A DNA stretch of 64,000 bases. It comes from Aselliscus stoliczkanus. Lineage: Eukaryota; Chordata; Mammalia; Chiroptera; Hipposideridae. The translations under genes and the position numbers were made by a program. Each line of letters begins with the position of its first letter. The first letter of the stretch is position 1. The DNA lies in the NCBI GenBank assembly GCA_033961575.1, contig CM066732.1, forward strand, positions 81,982,687 to 82,046,686. The letters run 5' to 3'. Below, piece by piece: positions 58,201 to 64,000 of the stretch. The notes under the pieces were generated by a model. The model saw nothing but the letters and a program-made list of their open reading frames with translations, ran no database searches and was not told where the DNA came from.

Positions 58201-61200
58201 GTATCCAAGCTGGTAAAATAGCAGAGAAGAAATAAGGCACCATCACAAACATGCTTAGAACCTACATTTATAGAAGAATGAAGAGGAAAAAAATATATAT
58301 ACAACTTGGAAAAAACAGGTTGTCCTGGCACATAAGATATTATACTCCTTTTCCACCAAATCTTTATTTTCCACAAAGGCTTGGAGGGGGAAATAGAGGG
58401 AGAAAATGCAGGGAGGAGACTGGTGAAATGGGGAGACCGAAATGTCTGAGATGGCTTGTTCATATAAGCAGATTTACATCTCTGTGCTAAATTACGCAAG
58501 TGATTCAAAACCAAGGCGATTTCTCCAGGGAAATAAAACTTCCTCCTGGAAAGGTGGAGCTTTAACAAAACTTATATTGGAGCTTTAACAAAACTTTAGA
58601 TGTGAATACAAGAGTCCAGGCTCTTTAACCAAGGCTGCATACTTGAGTTCACTAGAGAAAAAGTGGGCATATTTTGAAACCCAATCATCGAACTATAGCT
58701 CAATGTGAAAAAGTGGAGACAAATTCCCCCACAATACATCGGAGCGAAAGAGCTATCTCTGCAAGTCAGGAAGCCTGAAAATCATGGTTAAATATAAAAT
58801 CATGTATAGTAAAAAAGACAAGGCAATAAACTAATATAAAAAAGTGCAAGCAGTAGATTAGGATTTCACTATATAATATAATCAAACAAAAGGACAAATA
58901 GCCCCAAGAATAATTCTATAGAAAAATGTAGTCAGAATAATAATTCAATAAAATAAGAATCCATGAAAGAGACAAAAGAAAATAAAAGAAAAAAAGATTA
59001 GAAATTCCAGAGCCAAAGAAATATATGTGGCCAAAATAACACTGTTAAAAATAACAAGAAAATTAGAAACAGCTAAGGATAAAAGAGATAATTTTATTAC
59101 AATGAAAAATTTGAAAACATTTTATAAAATGAAGGTTTGGTAAGAAGAGTATGGGCAAATCATTCTTACTCTTATTTGTGGCATTATAAATTGGTCTAAC
59201 TTTTATATGGTAATGTGGTAATATGCAGCAAATTTAAAGTGTACATATGATTTAACTCAAGTGTTAATCTCAAAATTCTTTTAACACTTTGTAAGCGGGC
59301 ATAAAAAGCTATATGACGAGTTTACTCGTTTTCCACAAAAAATGTGTTAAAAGCATGCCAAGTTATTAAAAGGAGTTGTATTGTAACATTATTTGTTTAC
59401 CATCAAATATCCATTTACAGCATATTGGAAACAACTGGAATGTTTATAACCAGTGGCCTGGAGAAGTATAACACAGCAGCTTAAAAACTGAGATATATCA
59501 ATATATCTTTGTATGTTTGTGGTAATATGAATTAAGAGTCATACATCCAAAGAAATGGATACAAGTGTCTTAAGCATGAATAGCTTTGCTTTATTACTGA
59601 CAAAGGTGAATCAAATAACACAGCATGATCTCTGGCCAGATTAACCACTTTGTTCCCAGAAATAAACATATCCATTTCCCAATAAGGGACTCTAGTTGGT
59701 AGGGAACAGAGCCTGTCCTGGTCAACTCACTAAACCAAGGAACATAATTAAAATGAACAGAGAACAGTCTGCTCTTAAGAGACAATGGCTGAGACACATA
59801 TTTGGACCTTTTATTTTTGTCTCAATCTCACCAATCTGATAATTCGCCACTTCCCAAGAGAGAGGGAAGTGAGGGAGCAGAAATGACGAAGTTATTTTCC
59901 TAACTGTACTTTTTGGGGAATGAGTGGAAGTTTCTTACTCTATCAGCCATGGTTAGGAGCAACAAGAGAGAAAATATTCCCTCTGATGGTGTGAATAAAG
60001 CCAGGTGTGGAGCAATGTTACCTTATAAAACTCCTCATGCAAATTAAATGCTTATTTCTTGTAACAGTTGATATACCTAATAAATGAAATCCAACTTGCA
60101 TGTAGGAAAAAAAAAAGGAGCATAACTCAAAGAAAAGCAACAGTACTTTATCCATAAGGATAATTTGTATTCACTTATGGGCTGAATTTGCCCCCAAAAA
60201 AAACAACAGTGAGGATGAGGCAGTTTATCTTGAGCTTTCTTCACCTTTGAGTTTCCTTTTCTGTTTATTACTCTCTGTTTCCAGATCACTATTTTTTTTC
60301 CTTCTGCCCGCCCCCCCCACCGCCCCAGTGCACAGTCAGGCTATCAGTGTCCTTAAGTTTCCTGTACCCTCATTCCATAATGCAAAGCCTGGTGTTAATG
60401 TCTTAAGTCACTATGTGGTGCGAAAGAAAACAGGGCCACATTAGAATGGGGTTTGAATTCTGTTTTGTCCCGTACTTGTCTAGATGATCTTGAACAAAAT
60501 GCTTATGATCCATTGGCCTCAGCTTTTGAATGAGTAAAATGCAAATATATAAAATTACTAAGGATTTTGTTATAAATAAATCCATGGAACAGTAGAAATT
60601 AAATTATAACTATTAAGAAAAAGAGAACACCAAGAACTTTCTCTAATTTTGGATATCAGGACTTTGCAGTAGTCTATTAAATGGCTTATTTTTAGAATAA
60701 TTTTTCTTCCTAAAATCCAAATTCAAAATACACAAACCCCAGAGATACAGTTTAAAGAATATATATTACAGTTGCATGATTTTAGACCTTACCATGTAAT
60801 AGTCAAGAGGCCATATAGTAAACTGAAGACACACTTAGTTTATAATGTGCAGTTGTAAAGTATTTTAAAATATCCATATGATTACCTGTTTTGTTTGTCC
60901 TTTCCCTCCCAAATTGATGAATTATGTGAAGAATCCCTTATTTTATAAAGCTAAAGTGGATTATTAATGAACATTTAAGAGTACTGTCCAAATGATACCA
61001 GAGTTGTGGTCAAATTCAATTCGTTGAAATGTGTTAAGGGTGCTGCATAGAAAGTTTAATTCAGTTACAAACGAATTAGTCTAATATCAGTTAATATGGG
61101 ATTTCCTTACTATTGGCATCGCCAAGAGTTCCATGTTAAAATTCACCAGACTTTATCAGAAAAAAAAACCCATACAATATTAGCAATAATTGTTAAAAAA

Positions 61201-61506
61201 ATACATAACTAGGGTTTATGACAGATTGAGTGGAAGAATATAAATTTAGCAATAAAATCCCATTCTTCTCCATCTAATCTTTTTATTTTCTTCTATTTTA
61301 ATCAGAAATAACTCCAAACATCTGGAAATTTATTATCTAGGAAAATTGTGACTCATTGCCCTGGTAGAGCATAATGATGTTTAACTATTGAAGTGAAACT
61401 ATCTGAGGCCAAGCAATCCAGTTCTTTTATCTGTCTACTTTATAATCTTTTTATTCTCTTTCCCTTAAAACTTGCTGATAAGGCTGCTGTTATGCAAATG
61501 ATACTA
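55291..61506. other. Long AT-rich stretch without recognised features
   Basis: About 6.2 kb with no supported gene and few repeats. A (CA)n microsatellite lies at 55679-55706. A small 18-bp tandem duplication (GGAGCTTTAACAAAACTT, 58556-58573 and 58579-58596) is noted. The longest open frame (58191-58568 minus, 125 codons) shows no family features and is probably chance. Confidence 0.5.
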
Positions 61507-61852
61507 CAGATGCTCCTTGACTTATGATGGGGTTACATACCAGTAAACTTATCTTTAAATTGAAAATATTGTAAATTGAAAATGTGTTTCATACACCTGA
61601 CCTACCAAACATCATAGCTTAGCCTTGCCTACATTAAATGTGCCCAGAACCCTAATTAGCCTACAGGTAGGCAAAATCATCTTGCTGTCACTGCCCAGCA
61701 TCATGAAAGAGTATCTGACTGCATATAGTGAGCTCCAGAAAAGATCAAAATTCAAAATTCAAAGTACGGTTTCTACTGAATGCCTACTACTTTCACACCA
61801 CTGGAAAGTCAAACAATTTTAAGCCTAACTATCATAAATCAGGGACCATCTG
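61507..61852. mobile_element. Tigger-type DNA transposon (internally deleted)
   Basis: Terminal inverted repeats CAGATGCTCCTTGACTTATG and, inverted at the right, CAGATGGTCCCTGATTTATG, between TA dinucleotides (61505-61506, 61853-61854). Interior motifs ACCTACCAAACATCATAGCT and GTTTCTACTGAATGCCTACT match Tigger relatives. About 346 bp, non-autonomous. Confidence 0.85.
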
Positions 61853-61904
61853 TAGTTACTACAAAGAAATGTTCCTCTGTCAGTCAGCCTTTCTTCCATT
61901 CTCA

Positions 61905-61936
<32 letters not shown>

Positions 61937-63589
61937 TACACATTTTTACAAATGAGCCTAATTATATACATATGTATACATAAATACATATGTATATTTG
62001 AGCCAGAGCTTCAAATTCTAGAGATGACAGTTTATTCAGTTACCATATAGGCTGCTCTGAAGGGAGAACTACCTATTGGTTTTCCATTGCCAACAACAGA
62101 AAAAGAAAGCCCCCCCTTCTAATGTTTGTCATTTAAGTCCCAACTGTGCTGTAGCCTTTAACTGTATAAGACAGCAAGACAGCACATTTTGTAGATTAAA
62201 CCAATAAACTCACAAACATAAAAAAAAACACAACAAAAACCCAAATCTCATAATTGTGGATTTCAATTAAAGGAAGGGGGATCAAAGCAAACATTCTGCT
62301 TGAAATTACACAGCTGCTATCTATACAAAATGAGAAAAACGTCTAGAGCCAGCCATAATTTTGCAGACCGAAAAAAAACATGCAGCAAACCCTGCAGTAG
62401 GACAGATTGTCTATGCTCCTCACGTCCCAATCAGTAATACAGAAATATTGAGTAATAAATTCCCTGCCTCTCTCGATCTGAAAAGCTCCCACCATCTGTG
62501 AAAGACAATTTGTAACAGCCTCAATATTAAGATTCAGTAAACAGACAATCATTCCCATTGTGCCAAGCAGTGGCTACATTTGGAGAAAAGCATAAAGCGA
62601 AACAATTAGTAACACCAAGACCCCTCTATTACAAATTATCGAGCCACCAAAACAACTAGTTTCAATTGCAGAATTTCCTGTCAAGTGGAGAAGAGCGCAG
62701 GAGACTGTGCAGACCTGGCTACCTCTGTGGCCCCTCCGTAGGCCTCATCCTAATGTGTTGAATTATTATTGATGGCTGAGGCAGTTCTGCTCTGTTGGTG
62801 AACCAATAACGTCAAGGCAGTACCTGCAAGATTAATTATAGGAGAGAACAGGCTGAGGTTTCACGGGACTGAGACATTAATATAGCCTGAGCATTAGTTT
62901 CAGGGGACTCAACAGACAGCTGTACAAATGCCTCAAACAATGTGATCCACGCTAAATCCTGGCAGCTGTACTTCAGTAGCACTTGGAAGTTGAGAACAAT
63001 TGTTTTTAACTGTGAGACACAAAGCATTATGTATAATAATAATAATTTTTTAAAAACCCTGAAAATAAAAAATTGACAATTCATCCTGAGTTACAAATTC
63101 AGTCTGAGCTGTACACATAGCATAAATAGAAGACACTATTTCACCAAGAAAAGTTGGTGCCACGTTTTTTCAATGCTTTTGTCCTTGGAACATGTAAAAG
63201 GCGTGCTTCTCATTTACTGTATGTTCTTAGGGTCTGAATAGAGTGATGGTTCTTCCTGGTTTGCCTGAGTGATTACTGAAAGCACAGCCATTTTCCTTTT
63301 CAACTGCCCTGGTTTAAATAATATATGGTCACCCTAGTTATAAGGCATATGGAGCCTGAAGCATTTTCTCTCAGTGGTTAGAGCAATATTTTACCTAAAT
63401 ATTTTGTTCACTTATGATATATGGGTATTTGTACACTTTCATATATTGCAAGTAAAATTCATGAAGAGAAGCTGATGTGCACAATTAAATAGAATGAAGG
63501 AAATGTTACTGTTTTAGCCTTAGTAAAATTCAATTCAAGGCCTCCACTTAATTTTGCCAAATTCACAGTTGCACACAATATGCAATATC
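61853..63589. other. Unassigned sequence with a possible conserved non-coding block
   Basis: It includes a (CA)n microsatellite at 61907-61934. The block at about 62480-63150 is repeat-free and GC-balanced (see findings). No coding evidence: open frames on either strand are short. Confidence 0.45.
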
Positions 63590-63690
63590 ATATGTATATG
63601 TATACATATTTATATGTATAATATGTGTATATTTATATGTATATATATGTATATGCATACATTTATATGTATATGCATATATGTACACAT
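63590..63690. repeat. (TATATG)n-type low-complexity tract
   Basis: Imperfect TATATG/TATGTA repeats; the open frame through it is an artefact. Confidence 0.9.
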
Positions 63691-63907
63691 TAATGCACAC
63701 AAAACACATACGCATACAATATTAGCATATTTATTTAGTTTCTACACTATGCCCACAACTTGTCTTAATACTTTACATAAATGAATTATATTAATCTTCA
63801 TAAATATATTTTGGTTCTATACATATTTTATTAATATTTACAGCTGAGAAAAATGAGGCACAGACAAGTATATCCATGGTTAAAAGGTGAATAAATAATA
63901 GTGCTCA

Positions 63908-64000
63908 AAAGTAAACAGAAACTGTCTCATAGATATAGAGGAAAAATCAGGGTTGCTAATTGGGAGGGGGATGGGGATGAGGGAGAAGGGGAAGGGATTA
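63908..64000 (+). mobile_element. L1 3' UTR, cut by the window edge
   Basis: GTAAACAGAAACTGTCTCAT, ATAGATATAGAGGAAAAATC and the G-rich GGGAGGGGGATGGGGATGAG closely match the 3' UTR of the full-length L1 at 18092-18175. 5'-truncated; the rest lies beyond the window. Confidence 0.9.

Noticed and set aside
58191..58568. 125-codon minus-strand frame in unique DNA
   Set aside because: No signal peptide, domain or low-complexity pattern of a known family; length is within chance for this composition, and there is no sign of splice-linked neighbours.
1..64000. CRISPR arrays, bacterial operons, phage or plasmid features
   Set aside because: Composition, LINE/SINE content and absence of compact ORFs show this is vertebrate nuclear DNA; no regularly spaced direct repeats were seen.

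Overview
The window is mammalian intergenic or intronic DNA made almost entirely of retrotransposons and old DNA transposons. I found no host protein-coding gene, no rRNA and no tRNA gene. The dominant repeat is a tRNA-derived SINE whose head reads like GGCCGGCCGAGTGGCGC...TGGTTAAG and whose tail ends near CCCCAATAAAATCTT. Together with the Rhin-type copy at 28233-28731, this points to a bat, probably a rhinolophoid (Yinpterochiroptera). That placement is inference from memory of SINE families, not from a search.

Layout: 1-10.9 kb is old sequence carrying an MLT1-type LTR, a possible LTR, one long SINE, a MER2-like Tigger element and an antisense L1 3' end. 10942-18569 is a full-length L1 (about 7.6 kb, 8-bp target duplication) with two nonsense codons in ORF1 and a multiply broken ORF2. 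18.6-24.9 kb is AT-rich single-copy-looking DNA with SINE pieces, a possible LTR and a palindromic mariner miniature element. 24957-27752 is a compact antisense L1-derived element with an intact ORF1, no ORF2, a CpG-rich tandem-monomer promoter and a perfect 16-bp target duplication. 28-35.5 kb is a patchwork of SINEs, microsatellites, miniature mariners and ancient antisense L1. 38.2-40.7 kb holds two L1 insertions with inverted 5' parts, one of them carrying a solo class-II-like LTR. 42-51 kb is a deep nest of L1s, SINEs and a TA-flanked inverted-repeat element. 53-55.3 kb is antisense L1 5' sequence plus a SINE. 55.3-64 kb is mostly unassigned AT-rich DNA with a Tigger element, a possible conserved non-coding block and the start of another L1 3' UTR at the right edge.

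How the parts work together: L1 EN/RT supplied by active copies elsewhere would mobilise the SINEs and the ORF2-less L1 derivatives. Short TA-flanked palindromes would have depended on mariner or Tigger transposase. The most notable item is the ORF2-less element at 24957-27752, which looks like a young member of the half-L1 (HAL1) type. A second, older ORF2-deleted L1 lies at 45258-48617.
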